This document shows positions 35,742 to 44,640 of a stretch of 64,000 nt of DNA, one piece after another. The DNA lies in assembly GCF_004365875.1 (NCBI RefSeq), contig NZ_SODF01000001.1, positions 2,542,001 to 2,606,000 on the forward strand. Direction: 5' to 3'. Made by a program: the position numbers and the translations under genes. Each line of letters begins with the position of its first letter. Positions within the stretch are counted from its first letter, which is position 1. A model generated the notes under the pieces. The model saw only the letters and a list, made by a program, of their open reading frames with translations, was not told the origin of the DNA and made no database searches. This stretch comes from Kribbella kalugense. Its GTDB lineage: Bacteria > Actinomycetota > Actinomycetes > Propionibacteriales > Kribbellaceae.

Positions 35742-36538
35742 AGGGCCACCTCGTCGTCAATCCGCGGTACGGCGTCCAGCAGCATGCGGGTGTACTCGTG
35801 CCGCGGCGCCGAGAACACCTGCTCGGCCGTCCCGTACTCGACGGGATCTCCGGACCGCATCACCAGGACCCGTTGCGCGATCGAGCTGATCACCGCGAGG
35901 TCGTGGGTGATGAAGATCATCCCGGTGCCGGTCGTCGACTGCAGTTCGGCGAGCAGCTCCAAGATCTGGGCCTGAACGGTCACGTCGAGCGCAGTCGTCG
36001 GTTCGTCCGCGATCAGCAACGACGGCGAGCAGCACAGCGCCATCGCGATCATGACTCGTTGGCGCTGGCCACCAGAGAACTGGTGCGGGTAGTGGTCGAC
36101 CCGCCGGGCCGGATCAGGGATCCCGACACGGTCGAGAGCGTCGATCGCGACCTGTCTGGCGGACCGGCGCGAGCCTCCACGGTGCGTCTGGTACATCTCC
36201 GAGATCTGCAAACCCACGGTGTAGTAGGGATTCAGCGACGACAGTGGGTCCTGGAACACCATCGAGATCGCGTTCCCGCGGACCGATCGCAGGTCCCGCT
36301 CCGACTTCCCGAGCAGCTCGATGCCATCCAGCTTGACGCTTCCCGACGTACGCGCGCCACGCGGCAACAGCCCGAGTACGGCGAGTGCCGTCATCGACTT
36401 GCCCGATCCGGACTCGCCGACGATGCCGAGCGTGTCGTCCCGGCCGACGGTGAACGACACGTTCTTCACCACGTCCACTGGACCCCGACTGGTCGGGAAC
36501 GTGACGGTCAGATCCTCGACCACGAAGAGATCACTCAT
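35738..36538 (-). CDS. Oligopeptide-type ABC transporter ATPase (OppD/DppD-like)
   Basis: ATP-binding subunit of 266 residues. Walker [11 protein letters not shown], signature [15 protein letters not shown], Walker [13 protein letters not shown]. Slightly shorter than typical OppD because the C-terminal cysteine-rich oligopeptide-binding tail is truncated (ends ...RIDDEVAL). The ATG at 36538 overlaps the oppB-like stop. The frame is open upstream but that part is antisense-free coding for the permease, so it is not used. Confidence 0.93.
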   Translation of the reverse strand: MSDLFVVEDLTVTFPTSRGPVDVVKNVSFTVGRDDTLGIVGESGSGKSMTALAVLGLLPRGARTSGSVKLDGIELLGKSERDLRSVRGNAISMVFQDPLSSLNPYYTVGLQISEMYQTHRGGSRRSARQVAIDALDRVGIPDPARRVDHYPHQFSGGQRQRVMIAMALCCSPSLLIADEPTTALDVTVQAQILELLAELQSTTGTGMIFITHDLAVISSIAQRVLVMRSGDPVEYGTAEQVFSAPRHEYTRMLLDAVPRIDDEVAL

Positions 36539-37518
36539 GTCGACACCACCCGTACGCGAGGATCCAGCGCGGTGTACAAGAGGTCCACCACAACGTTGCC
36601 GATGACAACGAAGAACGCGGCCAGCAGGGTGACCGCCATGATCACCGGTTGGTCGTTCTTGGCGATCGAGTCGGCCGCCAGCTTGCCGATCCCGTTCAGC
36701 CCGAACACGGTCTCGGTGATCAGCGCGCCACCGAGCAGGCCGGCGAAGTCCATCCCGAAGATCGTGGTGATCGGCGTCAACGCCGGTCGTAATGCGTGCC
36801 GTCGCATGATCAGCGAACCGCTCAGTCCCTTGGCCCGGGCCGTCCGGTAGTAGTTCTCCGACAACGTGTCGATCACGTTGCTTCGGGTCAACCGTGCGTA
36901 CAGGCAGGCATAGCCGACGGCCAGCACCACCCACGGCATCAGATACGACTCGAACCAGACAACAGGATTGTCAACAAACGACACGGCCGCCGGGAACGGC
37001 AGCACCTGCAGCTTCACCACGAGCACGTACTGCAGGACCAGCGCGAGCACGTAGTTCGGCACACTGACCCCGCCGAGCGCGAGCGCCATGGCGGACCGGT
37101 CCCACCACGTGCCCTGTTTGATCGCACTGACGAGTCCGCCGATCACACCGGCGAGCAGCCACAGTACGGCGGCACCGACCGCGACCGTGACGCTGACGGG
37201 GAGCCGGGCGGTGATCATGCTCCACACCGACTCGTTGGTCTGGAAGCTGTACCCGAGACAGGGAGCCGGGCAGTGCACCGAGCCGTACTGACGTCCGACG
37301 AAGATGCCCCGCAGGAACTCCCAGAACTGGGACAGCAGCGGCTGGTTCAGCCCGAGCACGTTCCGGATCGAGTCGATCCGGTCCGGCGTACACGTCTTGC
37401 CGCAGATCATCACCGCGGGATCCGGCGACAACTTGAAGAAGATCAGATACGTGAACAGACACACGGCCAGCAGAATGAGTACGACACTCCCCAATCGACC
37501 AAGGACATATCGGGTCAT
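36535..37518 (-). CDS. Oligopeptide-type ABC transporter permease (OppB/DppB-like)
   Basis: Inner-membrane permease of 327 residues with six transmembrane segments. N-terminal MTRYVLGRLGSVVLILLAV is the typical first helix, and the EAA loop reads YYRTARAKGLSGSLIMRRHALRPALTP. An extracytoplasmic insert with four cysteines (MICGKTC ... VHCPAPC) lies between helices 1 and 2, which is unusual for OppB and may be disulfide-bonded. The ATG at 37518 lies in the left arm of an inverted repeat that fills the gap to the oppC-type gene. Confidence 0.93.
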   Translation of the reverse strand: MTRYVLGRLGSVVLILLAVCLFTYLIFFKLSPDPAVMICGKTCTPDRIDSIRNVLGLNQPLLSQFWEFLRGIFVGRQYGSVHCPAPCLGYSFQTNESVWSMITARLPVSVTVAVGAAVLWLLAGVIGGLVSAIKQGTWWDRSAMALALGGVSVPNYVLALVLQYVLVVKLQVLPFPAAVSFVDNPVVWFESYLMPWVVLAVGYACLYARLTRSNVIDTLSENYYRTARAKGLSGSLIMRRHALRPALTPITTIFGMDFAGLLGGALITETVFGLNGIGKLAADSIAKNDQPVIMAVTLLAAFFVVIGNVVVDLLYTALDPRVRVVST

Positions 37519-37609
37519 GGGGCCTCCCGGTCTGGACTGAGGAGTGGAGGGAGCGAAGCGACCGGAGCGACCGGAGCGACGAGGGAAGACCGGGAGCCAA
37601 GGCCCCATG
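37516..37609. repeat. Inverted-repeat element between the two permease genes
   Basis: Left arm 37516-37533 and right arm 37587-37609 are complementary over 18 bp, interrupted by a 5-nt insertion in the right arm. The 53-nt middle holds a short tandem repeat with 9-nt period (AGCGACCGG). The left arm includes the start codon of the oppB-type gene. This is the only gap larger than 50 bp inside the operon, so it may be a stability or attenuation element. Confidence 0.6.
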
Positions 37610-37645
37610 ACCACGCCGGCGCCGAAGGCCCGGCCAAAAGCACAG

Positions 37646-38509
37646 TCATGCGGCCACTCCCTGGTCGACCATGGTGCGGATCTTGTCGCCGAGGACCGTC
37701 AGCGAGAGCACGGTGAGGAACAGGAACGCGCCCGGGATCGCGAAGAACATCGGATCGACCGAGTACCAGCTCACCGAGCTCGCGATCATCTGACCCCACG
37801 ACGCGGTCGGCGGCGACACTCCGACGCCGAGGAACGACAGGCCGGCCTCGGTGCCGATGTAGCCCGGGATCGCGAGCGTCGTCATCACCACGATCGAGCC
37901 GCGCAGGTTCGGCAGGATCTCCCGGAACACCACTTGGGTGCCCTTGGCACCGGACGCCCGCGCCGCCTCGACGAACTCCCTGTTCGCCAACGTCATCGTC
38001 TGGCCACGGATCACCCGGGCCAGATACGGCCAGCCGAACGCGCTGATCACAACAACCAAGAGCACCGGCCGATTGCCCGCCGGAAGCGAGGACAGGATCG
38101 CGATCATGAAGATCAGCGCCGGGAACGCCATCAGGAAGTCCATCAGCCGTGAGATCACCTGATCGACCCAGCCGCGGTAGAACCCGGCCAGCATGCCGAG
38201 CACCACCCCGAGGATCCCGGTCAGCAACGTCGCCGACAACGAGATAGTGATCGACACGCGAGCGCCGTACACGATCCGGGCGAAGAGGTCGCGGCCGTTC
38301 TGCGGCTCGACGCCGAACCAGTGCGAGCCGCTGATCCCACCGAGCGCACCATGCGGCACGCCGCCAAGGTCGGAGTTGGTCGCGGCCGAGTCGAACTGGT
38401 ACGGCCCCCAGCCGCTGAGCTTGGTGATCAGCGGCGCGGCGACGGCCATCAGCACCACGATCGCGAGGAACGCCAGGCAGGCGAGTGCGCCTTTGTCCTT
38501 CTTCAGCAT
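37646..38509 (-). CDS. Oligopeptide-type ABC transporter permease (OppC/DppC-like)
   Basis: Second permease subunit of 287 residues with six transmembrane helices. The periplasmic SHWFGVEPQNGRDLFARIVYGARVS region is the typical OppC signature (G-x-D-x-x-R-x-x-x-G-x-R-x-S). The EAA loop reads EFVEAARASGAKGTQVVFREILPNLRG. ATG at 38509; the adjacent GTG (38512) is an alternative immediately after the substrate-binding protein's stop. Part of the peptide importer. Confidence 0.93.
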   Translation of the reverse strand: MLKKDKGALACLAFLAIVVLMAVAAPLITKLSGWGPYQFDSAATNSDLGGVPHGALGGISGSHWFGVEPQNGRDLFARIVYGARVSITISLSATLLTGILGVVLGMLAGFYRGWVDQVISRLMDFLMAFPALIFMIAILSSLPAGNRPVLLVVVISAFGWPYLARVIRGQTMTLANREFVEAARASGAKGTQVVFREILPNLRGSIVVMTTLAIPGYIGTEAGLSFLGVGVSPPTASWGQMIASSVSWYSVDPMFFAIPGAFLFLTVLSLTVLGDKIRTMVDQGVAA

Positions 38510-38512
38510 CAC

Positions 38513-40207
38513 CTATTTCCCGGCATCCTTGAGACCCACCGAGACCAGGTCGATCCCGCCGGAGAAGCCGTCGTGCAGGTACGCGCCGCCGATGTTGCTG
38601 CCGACAAGCATCAGCACCTTCTCGTACAGCAGCGGGACGACCGGCGCGAGGGCCATGATCTGCTTGTCCAGTTCGCCGTACGCCGCGTTGGCCGCCTGTA
38701 CGTCGGTGAGCTTGGAGATCTCGTCGATCTTCGCGTTCACGCCGGCGTCGTTCAGCTGGGACAGGTTCGTGTTGCCCTTGGTGGTGATGTTGCGGCCGTC
38801 GAACAGCGGCGGCAGGAACGTCGCACCGGACGGCCAGTCCGGGCACCAGCCGGTGATCGCGGCGTCGTGCTGCTGCGACGTCGTACCGATCACCTCGTAG
38901 TAGGTCGCGGTGTCGATGGTGTTGATCTTGACGGTGATCTTCAGCGGCTCGAGCGCCTGCTGGATCGCGACCGCCATCGCCTGCATCTTCGGCTGGGCGC
39001 GGGTGTCGAGCGTCATCGTGAAGCCACTCGCGAAGCCGGCGTCGGTCAGCAGCTTGCGTGCGCCTTCGACGTCACCCTTGTGGTCCGGGCTCGGGTACGG
39101 GTCGTAGTCCACCCGGCCGGCCACGGTCGGCGGCTGGATGCTGGTCCCGATCTCGGCGAGCGCCGAGCCACCGTCCGCGTCGCGAACCGTCTGCTTGTTG
39201 ATCGCGAGGTTGATCGCCTGGCGGACCTTCACGTTGTCCAGCGGCTTCTTCGTGGTGTTCAGACCCATGTACGTCGTACAGCCGTTGATCCCAGTCATCG
39301 TCCGCTGCTTCAGCTGCGGGGTCTGGATCCGGGCAACACTGGCGGCCTGAATGGTGCCCGCGATCGCGTCGGCGTCGGTGCCCTGACCGGCGATCATTCG
39401 CTCGTCGATCGTGGCCGGGTCGAGGCCGAAGGTCCACTGGAAGGCCTCCGGGTTCGCCGTCCGGACGTCGTCGGTCTTCTTGTCCCACTTGTCGTTGCGG
39501 ACGAGCTTCAGCGAAGCGCCCGGCTTGTACTCGGCGAGCTTGTAGGGGCCGGACGAGATCGGCTTGCTGTCCAGCTGATTGCCCGCGCCCTGCCCCTTCG
39601 GCACCGGGGTGAAGGTGTTCTGCGCGACCACGCTGCCGAAGTCAGCGAACGGCTTCTTCAGGTGGAACACGATCGTCTTCGCGTCCGGTGTGGCGATGGT
39701 CGACAGGTCACCCGACTTGTACGGGCCCTGGTACGACGCCGGCGCCTCGATCAGCTGCTTCGCGTACGGCGAGCCGATACCGATCTCGGGATCCCAGGCC
39801 CGGGACACGCCCCACTTCACGTCCGCGCTCGTGATCGGCGCACCGGTCTCGAAGAACAGGCCGTCCTTCAGCGTGAAGGTCCAGGTCTTGCCGCCGTCGG
39901 ACGGCTTGCCGGTATCGGTCGCCAGGTCCGGGACGATCTTGGTGCCGTCGGCACCCGGTGCGGCACCTTGGGTGGTCAGCGTGCGGTAGATCAACCGGTA
40001 GAAGTTGTTGACACCGCCGTCGAAACCGCGGGCCGGGTCGAGGTGCGAGTACGCCGCATTCTGCAGGACCTGGAGGGTGCCGCCCTGTGCCGCCTTCGCA
40101 CCCGGTCCGGCCGATTCACCGCTTGACCCGGTCGTGCCGCCGCCGCACGCACTGAGTGCGAGCGCGGTCGATGCCACAAGCCCGACCAGCATGAGAGTTC
40201 TCTTCAT
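38513..40207 (-). CDS. Peptide ABC transporter substrate-binding lipoprotein (SBP family 5)
   Basis: Extracytoplasmic binding protein of 564 residues. Lipoprotein signal with lipobox LSAC (Cys about residue 21), then a Ser/Gly linker. Family 5 hallmarks: PDLATDTGKPSDGGKTWTFTLKDGLFFETGAPITSADVKWGV, and the C-terminal domain with repeated binding-lobe strands. It delivers peptides or oligosaccharides to the permeases downstream. The start overlaps the last base of the GH127 stop codon (TAATG). Ligand is likely the GH127 substrate or a glycopeptide. Confidence 0.93.
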   Translation of the reverse strand: MKRTLMLVGLVASTALALSACGGGTTGSSGESAGPGAKAAQGGTLQVLQNAAYSHLDPARGFDGGVNNFYRLIYRTLTTQGAAPGADGTKIVPDLATDTGKPSDGGKTWTFTLKDGLFFETGAPITSADVKWGVSRAWDPEIGIGSPYAKQLIEAPASYQGPYKSGDLSTIATPDAKTIVFHLKKPFADFGSVVAQNTFTPVPKGQGAGNQLDSKPISSGPYKLAEYKPGASLKLVRNDKWDKKTDDVRTANPEAFQWTFGLDPATIDERMIAGQGTDADAIAGTIQAASVARIQTPQLKQRTMTGINGCTTYMGLNTTKKPLDNVKVRQAINLAINKQTVRDADGGSALAEIGTSIQPPTVAGRVDYDPYPSPDHKGDVEGARKLLTDAGFASGFTMTLDTRAQPKMQAMAVAIQQALEPLKITVKINTIDTATYYEVIGTTSQQHDAAITGWCPDWPSGATFLPPLFDGRNITTKGNTNLSQLNDAGVNAKIDEISKLTDVQAANAAYGELDKQIMALAPVVPLLYEKVLMLVGSNIGGAYLHDGFSGGIDLVSVGLKDAGK

Positions 40208-42042
40208 TAGTTGTCTCTTTCGGTTCGCAGCCACACACGCATGGCCAAGGCCTGACGGTTTCCCCAGCGGAAGTATGGAACCAACGTCACCGGCACTTCA
40301 CCGATGGCTGATTCGCGGGTCTGTTCGGTGATCACGGGGTAGAGCTCGTTCGCCGGAGCCGGTGCGACGCCGCCGGTCAGCTCGAGGACGAGCAGGTCGT
40401 CCTGCTGCCGCGCGATCGCCGCACTGACGGCTCTGGCCGTCAGCAACAGGTCGTCCACCGGTACTTCGACATCTTGTTGCTCGACGCAATAGACCAACGG
40501 TCCACGAGCGACCGCGATCGCGCCCCGGGTCGCATCCAGATACGGGTGTGAACCGTGCGCTCTCGGTGCCATCGGCAACGTCAATCGAAGAACGTCACCA
40601 ATAGCAAACTGCTTGCGAACCACCGCCCAGCCCGCCTCGACAGGCTGTCCGTCGAGCCGAGCGCCGACTGCCCACGAGGGGATGCGGAGTGCGATCGCCT
40701 GCTCGGCAGCAGTCGATTCCTCAACCGTGACAGCAATCTCGCCGTCCCACGGGTAGGCGGTTCTCACGGAGACTGTGAGGTCGGCGGTGCTGATGCGCGC
40801 GTCGGCGTACACCCCGACGTACAGGATGTTGTCGCGGGCAACTGCTAGGTGGTCCTGGAGCTCGGACATCCAGCGGACGATGTTCGGCGGGCAGCACGGG
40901 CAGCCGAACCAGGCCCGCCGGAGCGGCTCACCACCGTCCTCGGCGCCCGAACGCTGCTCGTGATCCGGTCGGCGCTGCAACGGATTGTCGTAGAAGAACG
41001 CCGTACCGTCGACCGAAAGCCCAACAGCGTAAGCGTTGTAGAGCACAGTCTCGTAGACATCGAGGTACGACGCCTTGCCGGTCGCGAGGAACATCCGCCA
41101 GGCCCACTGCATGGTCGCGATCGCCGCACACGTCTCGGTGTACGCCCGCTCGGACGGGAGCTCGTACCGGTCACCGATCGCCTCGTCGGAGTGCCGGCTG
41201 CCGAGCCCGCCGGTGAGGTAGAGCTTCGTCGCGACCATGTCGTCCCACAACCGCTCGAGCGCGGTGAGCAGCGTCTGATCGCCGGTCTCCAGGTACACGT
41301 CCGTCGCGCCGGCTGCCAGATAAGCCATCCGTACGGCGTGCCCGGTGACGGACGGCAGCTCGCGGAACGGCACGTGGTCCTGGAAGTACTCCCCCGGGAA
41401 GATCGTGTGCTTGAGCTTCCCCTGGCCGCGGCGATCGACGAACAGCTGCGCCTGGGTGAGGTAGTCCGCGTTCCCGGTCTCTCGATAAAGCTCGACCAGC
41501 GCCATCTCGACCTCGGGATGCCCGTCGACGACCTCCTCACCGTCGACGCCGAACCTCCGGACGACGAGATCCGCGAACCGGGTGGCGATTGTCAATAATC
41601 GCCCGTCCGACAATCGACGGTTCGCCGCGATCGCAGCCTGGATCAGGTGACCGAGGTTGTAGAGCTCGTGGCCCCAGCCGAGGTCCGACCAGGGCTGCTT
41701 GGGCTGGTCGGGGTCCTGGAAGTACGAGTTCAGATAGCCGTCGTCGGCTTGTGCCTGCTCGAGCAGTCCGACGACCTCCTCGAAGAACTCCCGCGCGCCT
41801 GCCGACCGGTCCGCCTCGTAGGCGAGGCCTTCGAGCGTCTTGTACAGATCCGTGTCGAGGAACGGGTACCGCCCGCGATACGGCCCGATCGACGGATCGG
41901 CCAGCCGCTGGAGGTTGTCCAGGTTCCCCGCCTTCCGCAGCTCCGCGATGACATGCGGGATCGTCGCGTCCCGGTTCCGCTGCTGCCAGTCGCGCAGCAG
42001 ACCACCGGTCAGCTCTGCTCTCACCTCAGTACCGTGTGACAT
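40207..42042 (-). CDS. GH127 beta-L-arabinofuranosidase
   Basis: Cytoplasmic glycosidase of 611 residues, no signal peptide, DUF1680/GH127 family. The metal-thiolate catalytic set is visible: E303 and C305 (YTETCAA) and C381, C383 and C384 (GCPCCPPN). Order and spacing match E338, C340, C415, C417 and C418 of Bifidobacterium longum HypBA1, whose nucleophile is C417 (here C383). HypBA1 cleaves beta-1,2-linked arabinofuranose from hydroxyproline-linked chains. First gene of an operon with a peptide importer. The start codon lies inside a 15-bp perfect inverted repeat. Confidence 0.92.
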   Translation of the reverse strand: MSHGTEVRAELTGGLLRDWQQRNRDATIPHVIAELRKAGNLDNLQRLADPSIGPYRGRYPFLDTDLYKTLEGLAYEADRSAGAREFFEEVVGLLEQAQADDGYLNSYFQDPDQPKQPWSDLGWGHELYNLGHLIQAAIAANRRLSDGRLLTIATRFADLVVRRFGVDGEEVVDGHPEVEMALVELYRETGNADYLTQAQLFVDRRGQGKLKHTIFPGEYFQDHVPFRELPSVTGHAVRMAYLAAGATDVYLETGDQTLLTALERLWDDMVATKLYLTGGLGSRHSDEAIGDRYELPSERAYTETCAAIATMQWAWRMFLATGKASYLDVYETVLYNAYAVGLSVDGTAFFYDNPLQRRPDHEQRSGAEDGGEPLRRAWFGCPCCPPNIVRWMSELQDHLAVARDNILYVGVYADARISTADLTVSVRTAYPWDGEIAVTVEESTAAEQAIALRIPSWAVGARLDGQPVEAGWAVVRKQFAIGDVLRLTLPMAPRAHGSHPYLDATRGAIAVARGPLVYCVEQQDVEVPVDDLLLTARAVSAAIARQQDDLLVLELTGGVAPAPANELYPVITEQTRESAIGEVPVTLVPYFRWGNRQALAMRVWLRTERDN

Positions 42043-42070
42043 TGCACTGACCTTAAGTGCAATGTCACAC
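42034..42070. promoter_or_regulatory. 37-bp perfect palindrome covering the GH127 start codon
   Basis: Two 15-bp arms (GTGTGACATTGCACT and its exact reverse complement) are separated by 7 nt. On the minus-strand RNA the loop carries AAGG, the likely ribosome binding sequence, and the AUG lies in the 3' arm, so folding would hide the start. It could equally be the operator for the GntR regulator at the end of the operon. Confidence 0.85.
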
Positions 42071-42120
42071 CTTGCCAAGAGATTCCGAAAGACGTTTACA
42101 CGCCGGAAACCAACGGCAGG

Positions 42121-44640
42121 TCAGAGGCGCGGGTCGACTGGCTCTGACTCGAGGGCGAGTACTGCGAAGACGCACTCGTGGATTCGCCAGAGGGGTTCGC
42201 CGCGGGCGACTCGGTCCAGGGACTCCAGGCCTAGGGCGTACTCACGGAGGGCGAGGGAGCGTTTGTGGCCGAGGTTGCGGTCGCGGAGGCGGGTGAAGTT
42301 GGCGGGCTCGGTGTAGTCGGGGCCGTAGATGAGCCGCAGGTACTCCTGCCCGCGCACCTTCAGTCCCGGCTGCGCCATGCCCTTCGCGGTCCGGGTCAGG
42401 TTCGCGGCCGGCTTCACCACCATGCCTTCTCCGCCGGCGCCCGTGAGCTCTTCCCACCAAGCGATCCCGGCATCCCAGTTGCCCGCGTCAACGAACAACC
42501 GACGGGTCGGCGTGATCAACTCCGGGCCTGCGGCAACCAACTTGTCGGCGATGTCGAGGTGCCAAGCGTGCGGCCGGTCCTGGTACGTCGCTCCTTCCGA
42601 CGCGAGCACCTGGAACGGCGCCACCCGTACCCCGTCCAGCCCGTCGGTCGGCCAGCAGTACCGCCGGTACGCCTCGGTGAACTTCCCGGCATTCGTCGTA
42701 CGACGCTCTGTTGCCGCCAGCAACTCATCCAGCTCCAGCCCGGCGGCCACGGCGGATCGCAGTGCGGAGGTTGCCGCGGGCAATGACGTACGGGCGGCTG
42801 CGCCGACGGCGGCGTACTGGTTCCGGAGCAGGTCCTCGGCCTTCGCGCTCCACGGGAGGAGCTCCGCGTCGAGCAGGATCCAGGAAGTGTCCTCGAACAG
42901 GCCAGCCCGCGCCGCGACTGCCCGCAGTCGAAGCAGGAGCTCATCCGTCAACTCGGCATTGAAGAACGACCGTCCGGTCCGAGTGTGGATCGCACCGCGG
43001 CCGGCGAGACCGAACCGTTTCTCCGCAACGTCGTCGTCCCGGGTGAGCAGCACGACCGCCCGCGAACCCATGTGCTTCTCCTCGCACACCAGCTCGGTGA
43101 CGCCCTGCGCGCGGTACGTCTCGAACGCCTGCCGCGGGTGCTCCAGCAGCCCCGGCTCCGGCGAGGTCGAGACCGGGCTCATCGTCGGCGGCAGGTACAG
43201 CAGGAACCGCGGGTCGATCGCGAACCGGCTCATCACCTCAAGCGCCGCGCCGGCCTGTTCGGCCCGGACACTCAGTCGCCCGTGTGTCGCGGTCTCGATC
43301 ACTCGGCGACCGGTCACGTCAGTCAGCTCGAGTACGTCGGGCTCGCGGGACGGAGCGGTTGCCACGTGCAACGGTTTGGCCGGCGCGTAATACTCCTCGG
43401 CTGCCTGAATCGACACCAGCTCGCGCTCCGGGTAGCGGAGCGCGGTCAGCGATCCGCCGAAGACGCAGCCCGTGTCGAGGCAGATCGTGTTGTTGATCCA
43501 CTCCGGCTCGGGCGTCGGGGTGTGGCCGTAGACGACCGTCGCGCGACCGCGGTAGTCGTTTGCCCACGGGTAGCGCACCGGCAGCCCGAACTCGTCGGTC
43601 TCCCCCGTCGTCTCGCCGTACAGGCAGAACGAGCGGACCCGGCCGGACGCGCGGCCGTGCATCCGCTCGACCAGGCCGGCGTGCGAGACGACGAGGTTCC
43701 CGCCGTCGAAGACGTAGTGCGAGATCAGCCCGTCGATGAAGGCCGCCACCGCGTCGCGGAACTCCGGAGGCTCGGCGGCCAGTTGCTCGAGCGTGGTCTC
43801 GAGGCCGTGGCTGATCTTCACGTTCTTGCCGCGGAGTGCCTTGAGCAGCTTGTCCTCGTGGTTGCCGGGGACACAGAAAGCGTGGCTGTTGGCAACCATT
43901 CCCATCACCAGCCGTAGTACGCCGGGGCTGTCGGGACCGCGGTCGACGAGGTCGCCGACGAACACCGCGCGCCGGTCCGGGTGTACGGCGTCGATCGGCC
44001 GGCCGGCGTCGTCGCGGGTCAGCGTGTAGCCGAGCTCGGTCAGCAACCGCTCGAGTTCAGGACGGCAGCCGTGGACGTCGCCGATGATGTCGAACGGGCC
44101 GGTCTGATCCTTGAGGTCGTTGAACAGCCGGGTCCGTTCGATGCTGACGGCATCGATCTCGTCGACGGTGGTCAGCACGTGGACGGTGCGGAAGCCTTCA
44201 CGCTTGAGGCTCTTTAGGCCGCGCTTCAGTTGCGAGCGCTGACGCGCGATCACCTTCGCGCCGAACTGGCGGTCGGGCCGTTGCTCGGTCCGCTCGATGC
44301 AGACGCGCTCGGGCGGATCGAGCACGATCGCCACCGGAAGTACGTCGTACTCCCGGGCCAGGTTCACCAGCTCCTTGCGGGCTTCCGGCTGGACGTTGGT
44401 CGCGTCGATGACGGTCAGCCGCCCGGCCGCGAGGCGCTTGCCGGCGATGAAGTTCAGGATCTCGAACGCGTCCTTCGTCGCGGCCTGATCGTTCTCGTCA
44501 TCGGACACGAGCCCACGGCAGAAGTCGCTGGAAATCACCTCGGTCCCGAGGAAGTGCTTCCGCGCAAAGGTCGACTTGCCTGAGCCGCTGGCCCCCACGA
44601 GCACGACAAGACAGAGGCTCGGGATGTTCAGCTCATTCAT
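42121..44640 (-). CDS. pnkp: Bacterial polynucleotide kinase-phosphatase-ligase Pnkp
   Basis: Tri-domain RNA repair enzyme of 839 residues. The 5'-kinase has P-loop GASGSGKS at 16-23, D39 and R117. The metallophosphatase for 2',3'-cyclic ends has GDVHG at 187-191, GDLVDRG at 229-235 and GNHE at 259-262. The C-terminal ligase-like adenylyltransferase has KHMG at 522-525 (probable nucleophile K522) and GEGMVVK. Positions match Clostridium thermocellum Pnkp (K-loop and D187/H189 type) with an offset of one. With Hen1 it heals and seals broken RNAs such as cleaved tRNAs. Start overlaps the hen1 stop by four bases. Confidence 0.95.
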   Translation of the reverse strand: MNELNIPSLCLVVLVGASGSGKSTFARKHFLGTEVISSDFCRGLVSDDENDQAATKDAFEILNFIAGKRLAAGRLTVIDATNVQPEARKELVNLAREYDVLPVAIVLDPPERVCIERTEQRPDRQFGAKVIARQRSQLKRGLKSLKREGFRTVHVLTTVDEIDAVSIERTRLFNDLKDQTGPFDIIGDVHGCRPELERLLTELGYTLTRDDAGRPIDAVHPDRRAVFVGDLVDRGPDSPGVLRLVMGMVANSHAFCVPGNHEDKLLKALRGKNVKISHGLETTLEQLAAEPPEFRDAVAAFIDGLISHYVFDGGNLVVSHAGLVERMHGRASGRVRSFCLYGETTGETDEFGLPVRYPWANDYRGRATVVYGHTPTPEPEWINNTICLDTGCVFGGSLTALRYPERELVSIQAAEEYYAPAKPLHVATAPSREPDVLELTDVTGRRVIETATHGRLSVRAEQAGAALEVMSRFAIDPRFLLYLPPTMSPVSTSPEPGLLEHPRQAFETYRAQGVTELVCEEKHMGSRAVVLLTRDDDVAEKRFGLAGRGAIHTRTGRSFFNAELTDELLLRLRAVAARAGLFEDTSWILLDAELLPWSAKAEDLLRNQYAAVGAAARTSLPAATSALRSAVAAGLELDELLAATERRTTNAGKFTEAYRRYCWPTDGLDGVRVAPFQVLASEGATYQDRPHAWHLDIADKLVAAGPELITPTRRLFVDAGNWDAGIAWWEELTGAGGEGMVVKPAANLTRTAKGMAQPGLKVRGQEYLRLIYGPDYTEPANFTRLRDRNLGHKRSLALREYALGLESLDRVARGEPLWRIHECVFAVLALESEPVDPRL

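Noticed and set aside
37550..37586. Short direct repeats resembling a CRISPR or VNTR
   Set aside because: Only two to three copies of a 9-nt unit with no spacers; described as part of an inverted-repeat element instead.
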